Below, one piece after another: positions 1 to 8,923 of a DNA stretch of 64,000 nucleotides; the stretch's first letter is position 1; each line of letters starts with the position of its first letter. Under the pieces are notes generated by a model that did no database searches, was not told where the DNA came from, and saw only the letters and a list, made by a program, of their open reading frames with translations. The stretch is taken from contig JAHJQV010000062.1 in NCBI GenBank assembly GCA_018819105.1, positions 1 to 64,000 of the forward strand, in the 5' to 3' direction. The position numbers were made by a program, and so were the translations under genes. The DNA comes from Gammaproteobacteria bacterium. GTDB taxonomy: Bacteria; Pseudomonadota; Gammaproteobacteria; Xanthomonadales; Wenzhouxiangellaceae.

Positions 1-212
1 AAGGCATGGCTCGCAGGTCATGGCCATTCCATGGCCAAGAGCCATAACACAGCGGATGAGTGCTTTCCGGCTCGCCCTGCGGGAGCGCCCCTGAGGCTGC
101 ATTACGGCGTTGCAATCCTTGTCAAGGGCTTGCCATTCACTGCGGATTGCGTCTTGTACTGCAGCCTCAGGACGCGCTCTGAATGTCACAGTATTTCCGG
201 CGGGGTACACTA
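1..212. repeat. Partial copy of a MITE-like repeat (left end outside window)
   Basis: This is the right-hand part of a repeat whose complete copy lies at 35686-35964. The two copies match closely over about 210 bp, with a few substitutions and an indel of about 10 bp near position 145. It ends in the same terminal sequence (CGGGGTACACTA) as the full copy. No protein is encoded. Read on the minus strand, its outermost bases TAG supply the stop codon of the VOC gene at 210-548, so the element has inserted inside that gene. Confidence 0.85.
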
Positions 213-548
213 ATCACGAAAATAACCGGCATAGAAACCCGGCATATCGCGCGGACCCGGTGCACCCTCGTCGCTGCCACCCAGCTCCAGCGCCTTGGCG
301 TGCACGGCATTGCACTGCTCGGGCGTCGCCGCAGCCAGCGCCACCATGGTGCCATTGCCAACCGTGGCCGGGTTGCCGTCGAAGGGCTTGATCACAGCCA
401 TGCCGGTGGCCTCTTCGGTGGCTCCCGACCAGGCCACGAAGCTGTCGTCCTGCATCATTCTGGAGCCCCCCAGCAGACTCAGCAGCTCATCATAAAACGC
501 CACCGCACGCGGCAGATCGTTGGTCCCCAATGTGACGTATCCAATCAT
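210..548 (-). CDS. VOC (glyoxalase/bleomycin-resistance fold) protein, C-terminus truncated by MITE
   Basis: This 112-residue protein has the single-module VOC fold: it opens with MIGYVTLGTNDLPRAVAFY and has a central DGNPATVGNGTMVAL strand, as in small glyoxalase-like proteins. Relatives usually continue after GFYAGYFRD with a D-x-D-G-N stretch and a final strand that holds a metal ligand. Here the frame stops at once, because the TAG comes from the end of the adjacent MITE. About 10-15 residues are therefore missing and the fold may be incomplete. The substrate cannot be told from sequence. The gene may be a recent pseudogene. Confidence 0.8.
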   Translation of the reverse strand: MIGYVTLGTNDLPRAVAFYDELLSLLGGSRMMQDDSFVAWSGATEEATGMAVIKPFDGNPATVGNGTMVALAAATPEQCNAVHAKALELGGSDEGAPGPRDMPGFYAGYFRD

Positions 549-647
549 GGTTTTGCTCCTGTTTGCAGGTTGATGGAATCAAGTTCCAGGGTTTGAAGTT
601 TTATTGTTGTCTCAATGCTTGCTGATCGCCGGACGCTGCTACCGCGC

Positions 648-929
648 CTATTCGACCACCTGAACACCGCGCCAGAAAGCCACCCGCTCCTTGATCTCGC
701 TGGCGGCAGCTTTCGGTTCAGGATAGAACCAGCCCGCGTCCGGATTGCGTTGCTCGCCCACCACCACATCAAAGTAATGCGCCTCGCCCTTCCATGGACA
801 ATGACTGGTGCGCTGGCTGGCGCTGAAATGCGCCATGTTCAATGCCGCACGCGGAAAATAATGGTTGTTCTCAACCACCACGGTGTCGTCGCTCTCGGCG
901 ATGACGGTGCCTTGCCAGATCGCTTTCAT
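648..929 (-). CDS. DUF427 family protein
   Basis: A 93-residue protein matching the DUF427 pattern: MKAIWQGTVIAES near the start, then a VVVENNHYFP strand, a T-S-H-C-P-W-K-G core around residue 42, and a Y-F-D-V-V-V-G / W-F-Y-P-E-P end. The T-x-C-P-x-K-G segment is the most conserved part of the family. The biochemical role is unknown. It is complete, stands alone between the VOC gene and the hydroxylase gene on the same strand, and has no signal peptide, so it should be cytoplasmic. Confidence 0.85.
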   Translation of the reverse strand: MKAIWQGTVIAESDDTVVVENNHYFPRAALNMAHFSASQRTSHCPWKGEAHYFDVVVGEQRNPDAGWFYPEPKAAASEIKERVAFWRGVQVVE

Positions 930-983
930 GTGGTCGTGCTCCTTGATAATAGTATGCCAGGATGAATAAATTGTTCAGGCGGA

Positions 984-1754
984 TCAATCGCGGCGGTCAA
1001 ACGGCTGCCGCAGCAAGCCAGCGATGCTCTGCTCGCTGCCACCCTGCACACCGATGCGCATGCCCATCTGACGTGCAAAATCGCTGCGGGTTCGAAACAG
1101 GCGATCCCAGCAGCTGAAGATGGTGCCGTAGTTGGAGTCGGTGTGCGCGCGGATGGCATGATGATGCACCCAGTGAATGGCTGGCGTGACGATCACCCAG
1201 GACAGCACCTGCTCCAGCCGTGGCGGCAGCCTGACATTGGAATGATGAAACCCGGCCGCCAGCAGCACCAGCGTTTCGAACACCAGCACCGAAGCCAGCG
1301 GCAGCCCCAGCAGCATGATCACTGCAGCCCGCGCGCAGGCCGACAGCAGTACCTCGCCAACATGAAACCGCAGCGCCGAAGTAACATCGAGAAACTCGTC
1401 CTCATGGTGGACGCGATGGAAACGCCACAACAGCGCCAGCTTGTGATTGGCCACGTGCCAGCCGAATATGGCCAGATCCAGCAGCACGATGTCCAGCAAC
1501 AGCCCGGCAGCACCCTGCCACCATTGCGGTCGCCACTGGCTGGCATGTCCGGCTGCCAGCGCGGTCAGCGGCAACACGATCAGCACCGAGGCAGCGACAT
1601 TGATCAGCCACAGGCCAAGGTTGTTGCGCAGGCGGCGCCGACGCTGCCACGACTGTGCCGGCCATTGATCGGCCGCGTGCAGGCGCTCCAGCACAAACAG
1701 CAGCAGCAATAGCGCAGCGGCCACCAGCGCCTTGTACTGCACCAGCGTCTCCAT
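984..1754 (-). CDS. Fatty acid hydroxylase / sterol desaturase superfamily membrane protein
   Basis: A 256-residue membrane protein with the histidine clusters of the di-iron hydroxylase superfamily: HVANH, HRVHH, HHSN and HWVHHH, spread from about residue 100 to 205. These ligate two irons used for O2-dependent hydroxylation or desaturation of lipids. About four or five hydrophobic segments flank the clusters, including one at the N-terminus. The ATG at 1754 overlaps the TGA of the upstream gene (TGATG), and a GTG one codon earlier is also possible. Tight coupling to the transporter-like and dioxygenase genes suggests one transcript. The substrate is unknown. Confidence 0.85.
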   Translation of the reverse strand: METLVQYKALVAAALLLLLFVLERLHAADQWPAQSWQRRRRLRNNLGLWLINVAASVLIVLPLTALAAGHASQWRPQWWQGAAGLLLDIVLLDLAIFGWHVANHKLALLWRFHRVHHEDEFLDVTSALRFHVGEVLLSACARAAVIMLLGLPLASVLVFETLVLLAAGFHHSNVRLPPRLEQVLSWVIVTPAIHWVHHHAIRAHTDSNYGTIFSCWDRLFRTRSDFARQMGMRIGVQGGSEQSIAGLLRQPFDRRD

Positions 1755-2314
1755 CACCGCGCCTGCCCCCGCTGGCGCACACTGATGCTGCGGTAAGGCA
1801 GCAGCAACAACAAGGCGATTATCAGCTTCACCAGGTAATCACCCAGTGCCCAGGTCAGCCACGGCAGACCGGTGCCGACAAAGGCCACGCTGAAAAACCA
1901 GGCCGTGTCCAGTGCCGAGCCAATGCTGCTGGACAGCAGTGGCGGCAGCCACCACTGACCGGCATGGCGCCAGCGGTCAAACAGTCTGACATCGAGCATC
2001 TGTGCCAGCAGGAAGGCGCTGCCGGAAGCCAGCGCAATGCGCGGCGTGGCCAGCCAGGCCGACAGCAGCACCGCCACCACAAAGCCGCCCCACACCAGCC
2101 GTCGCGCCTGCTGTGGTCCGAAGCGGCGATTGCACAGGTCGGTAAGCAGAAACGCCAGTGGATAGGTGATCGCGCCCCAGGTCAGCCAGTCATTGATCGG
2201 GTACTGCACCAGCACATTGGCGCTGACCACCACCAGCACCATGGCCAGCAGATACGGCCACAGCCCGAATCTTGCCGGGGTGCTGGCGGTCTGCTGCGAA
2301 CTGATCCCGCTCAC
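1754..2314 (-). CDS. VUT family (YhhQ-like) putative queuosine-precursor transporter
   Basis: An integral membrane protein with about six hydrophobic segments and the YhhQ/VUT signatures: a VQYP-x6-TWGAITYP stretch near the start, FLLTDLCNRRFG, TPRIALASGSAFLLAQ, and SALDTAWFF. E. coli YhhQ imports 7-cyano-7-deazaguanine, and this member probably moves a similar precursor. I chose the GTG at 2314 because it overlaps the upstream stop as GTGA. The longer frame would need TTG at 2338 and a 28-bp overlap. It is the middle gene of a three-gene set. Confidence 0.8.
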   Translation of the reverse strand: MSGISSQQTASTPARFGLWPYLLAMVLVVVSANVLVQYPINDWLTWGAITYPLAFLLTDLCNRRFGPQQARRLVWGGFVVAVLLSAWLATPRIALASGSAFLLAQMLDVRLFDRWRHAGQWWLPPLLSSSIGSALDTAWFFSVAFVGTGLPWLTWALGDYLVKLIIALLLLLPYRSISVRQRGQAR

Positions 2315-3078
2315 GCCGGCTGCGCCGGATCTATGCAACCCATCTGCGCGGCGCGCCCGCCAGGCAGCGGGGTGTTGCCAGCGCTGCGGTAGCTGAACAC
2401 CAGTGCCAGCTTAACGTTGCTGTCGTGATTGCGACCGGCGGCATGCAACAGACCACTGTGAAACAGCAGCAGATCGCCAGCCTGCAACTCGGCGCGCACA
2501 GCCTGATGCATCAGCGCCCGGTTGTCGTCGCAATCGGTGCGGAAAAATCGCCGTTGATCAAAACGTGCAGCATCGAGCTGCAGGCGGTGGCTGCCGGGAA
2601 TCAGCCGCATGCAGCCATTGCGGGCGGTTTCCCGCCCCAGTGCCAGCCAGGCGCTGATCAGATTGTTTTCACGAAACTGCCAGTAGCGGAAATCCTGGTG
2701 CCACAGCGTGCTGCTGGAATGTTGCGGGTGCTTGGTCATGATGCAGTTGTGATGTGCCAGCTCCAGCCGCACAGACGGCTCGCCCAACAGTTGACGCACC
2801 GCCGCGATCACCGCTGGCTGCAGGGCCCAGTCGCGAAACACCTGTGCCCGTGACCAGGCATCCAGCAAGCGACGCACAGTGTGCCCGCCGGGCTGCTGAT
2901 GGTCCAACGGCGAGCCGGGGTAATGCACATCGGCTTCATATTCCAGCGGGGCAGCTGCCGCGGCCAGCTGCGCGAGCGCGGCTGTCTGCAGGCCTTGCAA
3001 CAGCTCGGTTGCGGCAGCGCCGGGCAGAATCAGGTAACCTTGACGCTGAAAGAAGTCGCATTGTTCGGTTGTCAGCAT
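2311..3078 (-). CDS. Phytanoyl-CoA dioxygenase (PhyH) family protein
   Basis: About 255 residues from the ATG at 3078 (first residues MLTTEQCDFFQRQGYLI). This is a Fe(II)/2-oxoglutarate dioxygenase: WHQDFRYW supplies the H-x-D iron ligands, and LLFHSGLLHAAGRNHD the distal histidine, followed by a basic residue for 2-oxoglutarate. N-LISAWLAL and GCMRLIPGSH are typical PhyH core strands. The frame stays open further upstream (ATG at 3144 or 3123), but that would run into the divergent hydrolase gene, and QGYLILPG matches the usual start of the domain. The substrate is unknown. Confidence 0.8.
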   Translation of the reverse strand: MLTTEQCDFFQRQGYLILPGAAATELLQGLQTAALAQLAAAAAPLEYEADVHYPGSPLDHQQPGGHTVRRLLDAWSRAQVFRDWALQPAVIAAVRQLLGEPSVRLELAHHNCIMTKHPQHSSSTLWHQDFRYWQFRENNLISAWLALGRETARNGCMRLIPGSHRLQLDAARFDQRRFFRTDCDDNRALMHQAVRAELQAGDLLLFHSGLLHAAGRNHDSNVKLALVFSYRSAGNTPLPGGRAAQMGCIDPAQPA

Positions 3079-3124
3079 GACATCGTCTCGTGCTGCCGCT
3101 GCATCTGCAGCCAATGGATCCATT

Positions 3125-4099
3125 ATGTGGTTTGGTATCGACATCACAATCCTTCTGCTGATCGCCACAGGCCTGTTGCTGCTGAGCGTCAGCGCGGCGC
3201 TGGCGATCTGGTATTGGGCCACGCCGGTGGCCTGGTGGTTCCGCTTTCTGGAACGCCGTTATGGTCGCCTGCAGTCGGCTTTCGTCGACATCGACGGTGC
3301 GCGCACCCACCTGCTGTTTCGCGGCCGGAACAATGCCAGCGACGAAACCCCGATTTTGCTGTTGCACGGCCTCGGTGCGGATGCCGATCACTGGTGCCTG
3401 ATGAGTGCGCAGCTGCCTGATCGCCTGCAGCTCATCATACCTGATCTGCCCGGTTTCGGTGACAGCCGGATGCCGGCAAAACCTCCACAGACGCCGCAAC
3501 AGTTTGCCACCTGGCTGATCTTACTGCTGGATGCGCTGCAACTGGAACGCGTGCACGTGGTGGGCAACTCCATGGGCGGCTACATCGCGGCACAGCTGGC
3601 GCACGATGCCCCGGCGCGCGTGGCCAGTCTGTACCTGCTCGCCCCTGGCGGTATTGCCAGTGGTGCCCTCAGCGAATACCTGCAGAACGTCGCCGACGGT
3701 CAGCACAACGCCCTGGTGGTGACCACGTTGCAGCAGCAACGCGAGGTCGCCAGCCTGTGCATGCAGCGTCCGTTGTGGCTGCCGGAACCGATGCACCGCT
3801 GGCTGGCCCGGCGCGCGCTGCGGCAATCGGCGCATACCCAGGCCTGTTTTGATGCCATGCGCTATGCCGCCGAGCCGCTGGAGCAACTGGCCAGCCAGAT
3901 CCGGCAGCCGGCACTGATTGTCTGGGGAGCCTGCGACCGGGTGCTGCATCCGGAGGGGCTGAACATTCTCGCGCAGGCCATGCCGCAGGCACAAACCGTG
4001 CTGCTGGAAAATACCGGTCACCTGCCGATGCTGGAAGCGGCCAGATTGTGTGCGCGGCGCTACCTGGCCTTTCTGGCGGCGCTGCAGCAGCAGGAGTAA
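3125..4099 (+). CDS. Membrane-anchored alpha/beta hydrolase
   Basis: A protein of about 324 residues with an N-terminal hydrophobic anchor (ILLLIATGLLLLSV) and then an alpha/beta hydrolase domain. LLLHGLGADADHW is the oxyanion loop, VVGNSMGGYIAAQLA the nucleophile elbow with Ser, VWGACDRV carries the acid, and ENTGHLPMLE the catalytic His. It resembles lipases and hydrolases of the MhpC/esterase type, and the substrate cannot be named. The start at 3125 (MWFGID) leaves 46 bp to the divergent PhyH gene. An ATG at 3077 would overlap it. Confidence 0.85.
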   Translation: MWFGIDITILLLIATGLLLLSVSAALAIWYWATPVAWWFRFLERRYGRLQSAFVDIDGARTHLLFRGRNNASDETPILLLHGLGADADHWCLMSAQLPDRLQLIIPDLPGFGDSRMPAKPPQTPQQFATWLILLLDALQLERVHVVGNSMGGYIAAQLAHDAPARVASLYLLAPGGIASGALSEYLQNVADGQHNALVVTTLQQQREVASLCMQRPLWLPEPMHRWLARRALRQSAHTQACFDAMRYAAEPLEQLASQIRQPALIVWGACDRVLHPEGLNILAQAMPQAQTVLLENTGHLPMLEAARLCARRYLAFLAALQQQE

Positions 4100-4163
4100 T
4101 CCGTATCAGATCAGTGCAGCGGAAATGACATAGGCGCTGATCGCGAGCAAAAAATTCTGCCCC

Positions 4164-4198
4164 GGAGCGCCAGCGTCCCCGCTGGCATGCATGCCAGC
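4164..4198. repeat. REP-like palindromic repeat
   Basis: The 25 bases from GGAGCGCCAGCG to CTGGCAT recur exactly at 12171-12195. The core GCCAGCG-tccc-CGCTGGC forms a 7-bp stem. It is followed by an overlapping perfect 18-bp palindrome GCTGGCATGCATGCCAGC. It lies between the convergent ends of the hydrolase gene and ppsR. It may help end transcription, but no T-run follows. Confidence 0.6.
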
Positions 4199-4240
4199 CC
4201 CTGTCACTGTCGCGCGTTCATGGGACGCAAGCAATTTCAG

Positions 4241-5059
4241 TTAAAACAACTGCTTCTGGATACCCAGATCGTTCAGAATGCGGCTGGCGATCTCCTCGAT
4301 GGAAGCGTGCGTGGCATTGATCATCGGCACCTTTTCGCGCTGCAGCATGGCCTCGGCGGCGGCAACCTCAAACCGGCACTGCGCCAGCGAGGCGTACTTG
4401 CTGCCAGGACGACGGTTCTCACGGATCTGCATCAGCCGCTCCGGATCGATGGTCAAGCCATACAGCTTGTTGCGGTACTTGCGCAGAAACTCAGGCAATC
4501 TGGTGTCCTCCAGATCGTCATCGGTGAGCGGGTAATTGGCCGCGCGCACGCCGAAGTTCAGCGCCATGTACAGACAGGTCGGGGTCTTGCCCGAGCGCGA
4601 CACACCGACAAGAATCACCTCGGCTTCGGAAAAACTGGTGCGCACGCCATCGTCGTGCGACAGCGCGTAGTTGGTGGCGGCGATGCGATGCTCGTAGTTG
4701 ACCGCATCGTGCATGCTGTGCGCCTTGCCCTTGGACGGCGTGTGTCGCATCCCCAGTGCCTGTTCCAGCGGCTTGAGGAAAATGCCGAACAGATCCAGCA
4801 CCTTGCCATTGCAGCCATGGATGATGGCTGACAGCTCCTCATTGACGATGGTGTTGAACACAATCGGTGCTTGGCCATCGGCGGCAGCGGCAGCGGCCAC
4901 CTCGGCCACCACCTTTTCGGCCTTCTCCACGGTGTCGACAAACGGCACCCGGCGCTGGCGCAATTGCAGGTCTTCAAACTGCGTCAGCAGACTGTGACCC
5001 AGCGTTTCGGCCGTGATCGCGGTGCCATCGGAAATATAAAAGACAGTTCTGTGATGCAT
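4241..5059 (-). CDS. ppsR: Phosphoenolpyruvate synthase regulatory protein (kinase/pyrophosphorylase)
   Basis: A 272-residue DUF299 (PpsR/PDRP) protein. The P-loop GVSRSGKTPT is at residues 152-161, and the N-terminal FYISDGTAITAETLG is the family hallmark. The enzyme inactivates PEP synthase by ADP-dependent phosphorylation of a threonine next to the catalytic histidine, and reactivates it by Pi-dependent dephosphorylation. It diverges from ppsA across only 37 bp, the usual arrangement in gammaproteobacteria, so the partner is clear. Confidence 0.96.
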   Translation of the reverse strand: MHHRTVFYISDGTAITAETLGHSLLTQFEDLQLRQRRVPFVDTVEKAEKVVAEVAAAAAADGQAPIVFNTIVNEELSAIIHGCNGKVLDLFGIFLKPLEQALGMRHTPSKGKAHSMHDAVNYEHRIAATNYALSHDDGVRTSFSEAEVILVGVSRSGKTPTCLYMALNFGVRAANYPLTDDDLEDTRLPEFLRKYRNKLYGLTIDPERLMQIRENRRPGSKYASLAQCRFEVAAAEAMLQREKVPMINATHASIEEIASRILNDLGIQKQLF

Positions 5060-5096
5060 TGGTTAAAATGGCATTTGCATAAAGACGGAAATCATC

Positions 5097-7457
5097 ATGA
5101 CCGAATACATTCTCTGGCTGGATCAGGTTGGTATGGACGACCTGGGACGCGTCGGCGGCAAAAACGCCAGTCTCGGCGAGATGATCAGCCAGTTGGCCGA
5201 TCTCGGTGTCAGCGTCCCCGGCGGATTTGCCACCACCGCCGACGCCTATCGCGATTTCCTCTCCCAGTCGGAACTTGATCAGCGTATCAGAAAGCGGCTG
5301 GAGAGTCTGCCTGACGATGACGTCAACGCACTGACCGCAGCCGGCCGGCAAATCCGCCAGTGGATCATGGACACGCCGTTCCCGGATGCGCTCAACAGCG
5401 CGCTGGAAGCCGCCTGGCAAAAGCTTGCCGAGCAACATGGTGCCGAACCCGAAGTCGCCGTGCGCAGCTCGGCCACCGCCGAGGACCTGCCCGACGCCTC
5501 GTTCGCCGGCCAGCAGGAAACCTTTCTCAACGTGCGCGGCATCGATGATGTCAAGCAGAAGATGCATGCCGTGTTCGCCTCGCTGTACAACGATCGCGCC
5601 ATCTCCTACCGCGTGCATCAGGGTTTTGAGCACCACGACGTGGCGCTGTCGGCTTCGGTGCAGATCATGGCGCGCAGCGACATCGGCGCCAGCGGCGTGA
5701 TGTTCACGCTGGATACCGAATCGGGCTTTCGCGATGTGGTCTTCCTTACCGCCTCCTGGGGCCTGGGCGAGACCGTAGTCCAGGGCGCGGTGAACCCGGA
5801 CGAATTCTACCTATACAAACCCAACATCCGCGCCGGTCGACCGGCGGTATTGCGGCGCAGCCTGGGCAGCAAGGCCGAGCGCATGATTTACGGCGACAAC
5901 GGTGGCACGCTCACCGAGCCGGTGCCCGATGAGTTGCGCCAGCGCTTCTGCATCAGCGACGACGACGCCGAGGAACTGGCGCGCCAGGCCTTGATCATCG
6001 AAGACCACTACGGCAAGCCGATGGACATCGAATGGGGCAAGGACGGTGCCACCGGCAAGATTTTCATCCTGCAGGCACGCCCGGAAACCGTGCAAAGTCG
6101 CGCCAACGCCACCAGCCGTGAACATTACCAGCTGCATGAGCGCGGGCCGATCCTGGCCGAAGGCCGCAGCATCGGCCAGCGCATCGGTGCCGGCAAGGCC
6201 AAGGTGATCGCTGGCATCGAGCAGATGCACGAAGTCCAGCCCGGCGATGTGCTGATCACCGACATGACCGACCCGGACTGGGAACCGGTGATGAAAAAAG
6301 CCGCCGCCATCGTCACCAATCGCGGTGGTCGCACCTGTCATGCCGCCATCATCGCCCGCGAACTGGGCATCCCCGCTGTGGTCGGCTGCGGCGATGCCAC
6401 CACGCGCATCCAGCACGATCACCCGGTCACCGTGTCCTGTGCCGAAGGCGACACCGGCTTCATTTATGACGGCGAGCTGAATTTCGAAATCGTCAACAGC
6501 GATCTGGGGCAGATGCCGGCCGCACCGCTGAAGATCATGATGAACGTCGGCAACCCGGATCGCGCCTTCAGCTTTGCGCAGATTCCCAATGCCGGCGTGG
6601 GCCTGGCGCGACTGGAATTCATCATCAACCGCATGATCGGCATCCACCCGCGCGCGCTGCTGGAGTTTGACCAGCAGACAGCGGAACTGCAGGCCAGCAT
6701 CCGCCAGATGATCGCCGGCTATGCCGATCCAGTCAGCTATTACGTGGATCGCCTCACCGAGGGCATTGCCACAATTGCGGCAGCCTTCGCACCGAATCCG
6801 GTGATTGTGCGGCTGTCGGATTTCAAATCCAACGAATACGCCAACCTGCTCGGTGGCGAGGCCTACGAACCGGATGAGGAAAACCCGATGCTGGGTTATC
6901 GCGGTGCCTCACGCTACGTGGACGACGAGTTCAAGGCCTGCTTCGAACTGGAATGCAAGGCGCTGCTGCAAGTGCGCAACACGCTGGGCCTGACCAATGT
7001 CTGGGCCATGGTGCCGTTTGTGCGCACACTGGGCGAAGCCGAAGAAGTGATCGAAGTGATGCAGCAGTTCGGCCTGAAAAGCGGCGAGAACGATCTGAAA
7101 ATCATCATGATGTGCGAACTGCCGTCGAATGCCCTGCTCGCCGATGAATTCCTGCAGTTTTTCGACGGCTTCTCCATCGGCTCCAACGACATGACCCAGC
7201 TCACGCTGGGACTGGACCGCGATTCCGGCCTGGTCGCCCACCGCTTCGACGAACGCGACCCGGCAGTGAAAAAGCTGCTGGCCATGGCCATCGCCGCCTG
7301 CCGCAAACAGGGCAAATACATCGGCATCTGCGGCCAGGGACCATCGGACTACCCCGACCTCGCCGAATGGCTGCTGGACCAGGGCATAGAAAGCATGTCG
7401 CTGAACCCCGACACGGTGATCGACACCTGGCTGCGACTGGCCAAGCACCAGCAATGA
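5097..7457 (+). CDS. ppsA: Phosphoenolpyruvate synthase
   Basis: A 786-residue enzyme that makes PEP, AMP and Pi from pyruvate, ATP and water, the first step of gluconeogenesis from pyruvate. The N-terminal ATP-binding domain begins with the [10 protein letters not shown] motif. The swivelling phosphohistidine domain has [20 protein letters not shown], in which the Thr-Cys-His includes the PpsR target threonine and the catalytic His. The C-terminal TIM barrel has [13 protein letters not shown] and a late Cys in [11 protein letters not shown]. The length equals that of E. coli PpsA. GGAA eight bases before the ATG serves as ribosome site. The gene is intact. Confidence 0.97.
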   Translation: MTEYILWLDQVGMDDLGRVGGKNASLGEMISQLADLGVSVPGGFATTADAYRDFLSQSELDQRIRKRLESLPDDDVNALTAAGRQIRQWIMDTPFPDALNSALEAAWQKLAEQHGAEPEVAVRSSATAEDLPDASFAGQQETFLNVRGIDDVKQKMHAVFASLYNDRAISYRVHQGFEHHDVALSASVQIMARSDIGASGVMFTLDTESGFRDVVFLTASWGLGETVVQGAVNPDEFYLYKPNIRAGRPAVLRRSLGSKAERMIYGDNGGTLTEPVPDELRQRFCISDDDAEELARQALIIEDHYGKPMDIEWGKDGATGKIFILQARPETVQSRANATSREHYQLHERGPILAEGRSIGQRIGAGKAKVIAGIEQMHEVQPGDVLITDMTDPDWEPVMKKAAAIVTNRGGRTCHAAIIARELGIPAVVGCGDATTRIQHDHPVTVSCAEGDTGFIYDGELNFEIVNSDLGQMPAAPLKIMMNVGNPDRAFSFAQIPNAGVGLARLEFIINRMIGIHPRALLEFDQQTAELQASIRQMIAGYADPVSYYVDRLTEGIATIAAAFAPNPVIVRLSDFKSNEYANLLGGEAYEPDEENPMLGYRGASRYVDDEFKACFELECKALLQVRNTLGLTNVWAMVPFVRTLGEAEEVIEVMQQFGLKSGENDLKIIMMCELPSNALLADEFLQFFDGFSIGSNDMTQLTLGLDRDSGLVAHRFDERDPAVKKLLAMAIAACRKQGKYIGICGQGPSDYPDLAEWLLDQGIESMSLNPDTVIDTWLRLAKHQQ

Positions 7458-7502
7458 TGCTCATGCCGGGGCTGAACTGCACGTAGTATTAGCAGCATCG
7501 TA

Positions 7503-7930
7503 GTAGCCATTGTAGGCCGCGTTGCGTGTCGCTAAACACGCCATTCACGGTCGCGCTGGGACAGTCAACCACTGCCGTCATCCCGGCGCAGGCCGGGATC
7601 CAGTCAATTCAATCGTCGCGCAGCGACACAAAAGAGCAGTAGCCATCACAGCCATCGTAGGCCGCGTTGCGTGTCGCCAAACACGTCATTTACGATCGCG
7701 CTGGGACAGTCAACCACTGCCGTCATCCCGGCGCAGGCCGGGATCCAGTCAATTCAATCGTCGCGCAGCGACACAAAAGAGCAGTAGCCATCACAGCCAT
7801 CGTAGGCCGCGTTGCGTGTCGCCAAACACGCAATTTACGGTCGCGCTGGAACAGTCAACCACTGCCGTCATCCCGGCGCAGGCCGGGAACCAGTCAATTC
7901 AATCGTCGCACAGCGACACAAAAGAGCAGG
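7503..7930. repeat. Three tandem 145-bp repeats with internal palindrome
   Basis: Three nearly identical units start at about 7512, 7657 and 7802, an exact 145-bp period. Each holds a GTTGCGTGTCGC segment and the palindrome CCCGGCGCAGGCCGGG, a form of the dispersed intergenic palindromes common in proteobacteria. A 36-bp piece recurs inverted at 12216-12251. Open frames through the units share the same period and show no sign of being genes. It begins just after the ppsA stop codon. Confidence 0.9.
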
Positions 7931-8534
7931 TACCCACATCACCGTAGCTCAAAATCACTCCGGCAGACTTGCCATTCATCCAATGAGCAATTAAGATCAG
8001 ATCAGGAACATTAAGGGATCAGAGCTTGGACGCACCGGCAAATCATATACAACCAGCACAGAGACGGCATACGTCCGTTGCCCGGTGTTGTCTGCGATCA
8101 GATTCCAACACACCAGCCAACCAGATATCAATGCCAGACCTGAGGAGCCGCGCTGCTCACCTCAGCATCAAGTTCAACCCGGTGCAGATTTGCGCTCACG
8201 TCACTCAGAGTAGCGTACGTCAGCTCAATATCCCGTCAGTTCCGCTCCTGCAACATATTTGAAATCATGTAATGTTAAATACAATCAAACAGACAAGCAA
8301 AACAATGAAGGCAGTTATGATCTGGATAAGCGCTTTCGGACGCGTAGCTAATACTATGGTTGAATGGCAGAATTGCCGTACTGCACTCAATCAAAAACAA
8401 AAATCATCATTTATATTCAATGACTTAAGATCGAATATGGCATGAAAAAGCGTAACAAAAGAGTAGATTGTGCTTTTATTCAATAACATCACAAAATGCG
8501 TATATTTATTCTTTATGAAAATATGGATTAATAA
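7931..8534. other. Intergenic stretch with no recognised gene
   Basis: These 600 bp hold no gene I can support. A 78-codon open frame at 8026-8262 has no ribosome site and no recognisable domain. Base composition shifts from GC-rich to AT-rich from about 8260 onward, leading into the AT-rich gene at 8535. AT-rich hexamers just before 8535 (for example TATATT and TATGAAAAT) could act as promoter, but I cannot fix one. Confidence 0.5.
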
Positions 8535-8855
8535 ATGAAGGAAATATTCCCAATATTATTTGGCATTTTATTTTGTTCAGTGTTTGTTTGGTTTTACTTG
8601 TGCAACAAAATCTTTGATATTCTCCGTACAAGACACTCTGAAAAATACGATGCTATGGGTAAACCGAGTCTGATAATGAACAACTCTATTTCAAACAATC
8701 TACTATTTATGAAGTTTCTATTTAAAAGGGAGTGGCAGGAACTCAATGATGAAGGGCTGGCTAACTTAAGCAAGAGCATGCTTATATTCTTTGTTATTTA
8801 CATAATTTTATTTTTTAGCCTGTGTTTCAGTATCCCACTCGGTTTCGCGCCATAA
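8535..8855 (+). CDS. Small two-helix membrane protein, unknown function (cassette-type)
   Basis: A 106-residue AT-rich gene, unlike its GC-rich surroundings. One hydrophobic helix covers residues 5-25 and a second covers about 82-102. Between them is a polar loop with LRTRHSEKYDAMGKPS and a WQELNDEGL motif. The topology recalls UspB-like proteins, but I cannot assign that family. GAAGGAAA near the start could serve as ribosome site. The TAA stop lies inside the TAACAA box of a possible attC site, as is common for integron gene cassettes. It is probably horizontally acquired. Confidence 0.65.
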   Translation: MKEIFPILFGILFCSVFVWFYLCNKIFDILRTRHSEKYDAMGKPSLIMNNSISNNLLFMKFLFKREWQELNDEGLANLSKSMLIFFVIYIILFFSLCFSIPLGFAP

Positions 8856-8910
8856 CAAGGTGCTCTGTGGGACGCTCCTTACGTCGCTCCTCACAGCGTT
8901 AACGTTAGAC
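8849..8910 (+). other. Possible integron attC site
   Basis: The stop codon of the upstream gene sits in CCATAACAA. About 48 bases later comes GTTAGAC, which fits the R' core GTTRRRY. Between them TGCTCTGTGGGACG and CGTCGCTCCTCACAGCG form an imperfect hairpin with unpaired extra bases on one arm, as in attC folds. The next gene starts 14 bp after GTTAGAC. The left box deviates from RYYYAAC at its fourth base. No integrase gene is present in the window. Confidence 0.5.
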
Positions 8911-8923
8911 AGCCGAGCGTGCG

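Noticed and set aside
7503-7930. Possible CRISPR array
   Set aside because: The period is 145 bp and whole units repeat. There are no short repeats separated by unique spacers, and no cas genes.
7522-8014. Three overlapping open frames in the tandem repeats
   Set aside because: They follow the 145-bp period of the DNA, lack ribosome sites, and encode Arg/Ser/His-rich sequence typical of non-coding repeats.
8026-8262. A 78-codon open frame
   Set aside because: No ribosome site, no domain, and amino-acid composition typical of non-coding DNA.
8535-8855. Assignment as universal stress protein B
   Set aside because: Only the two-helix topology is similar. The sequence match is too weak for the name.
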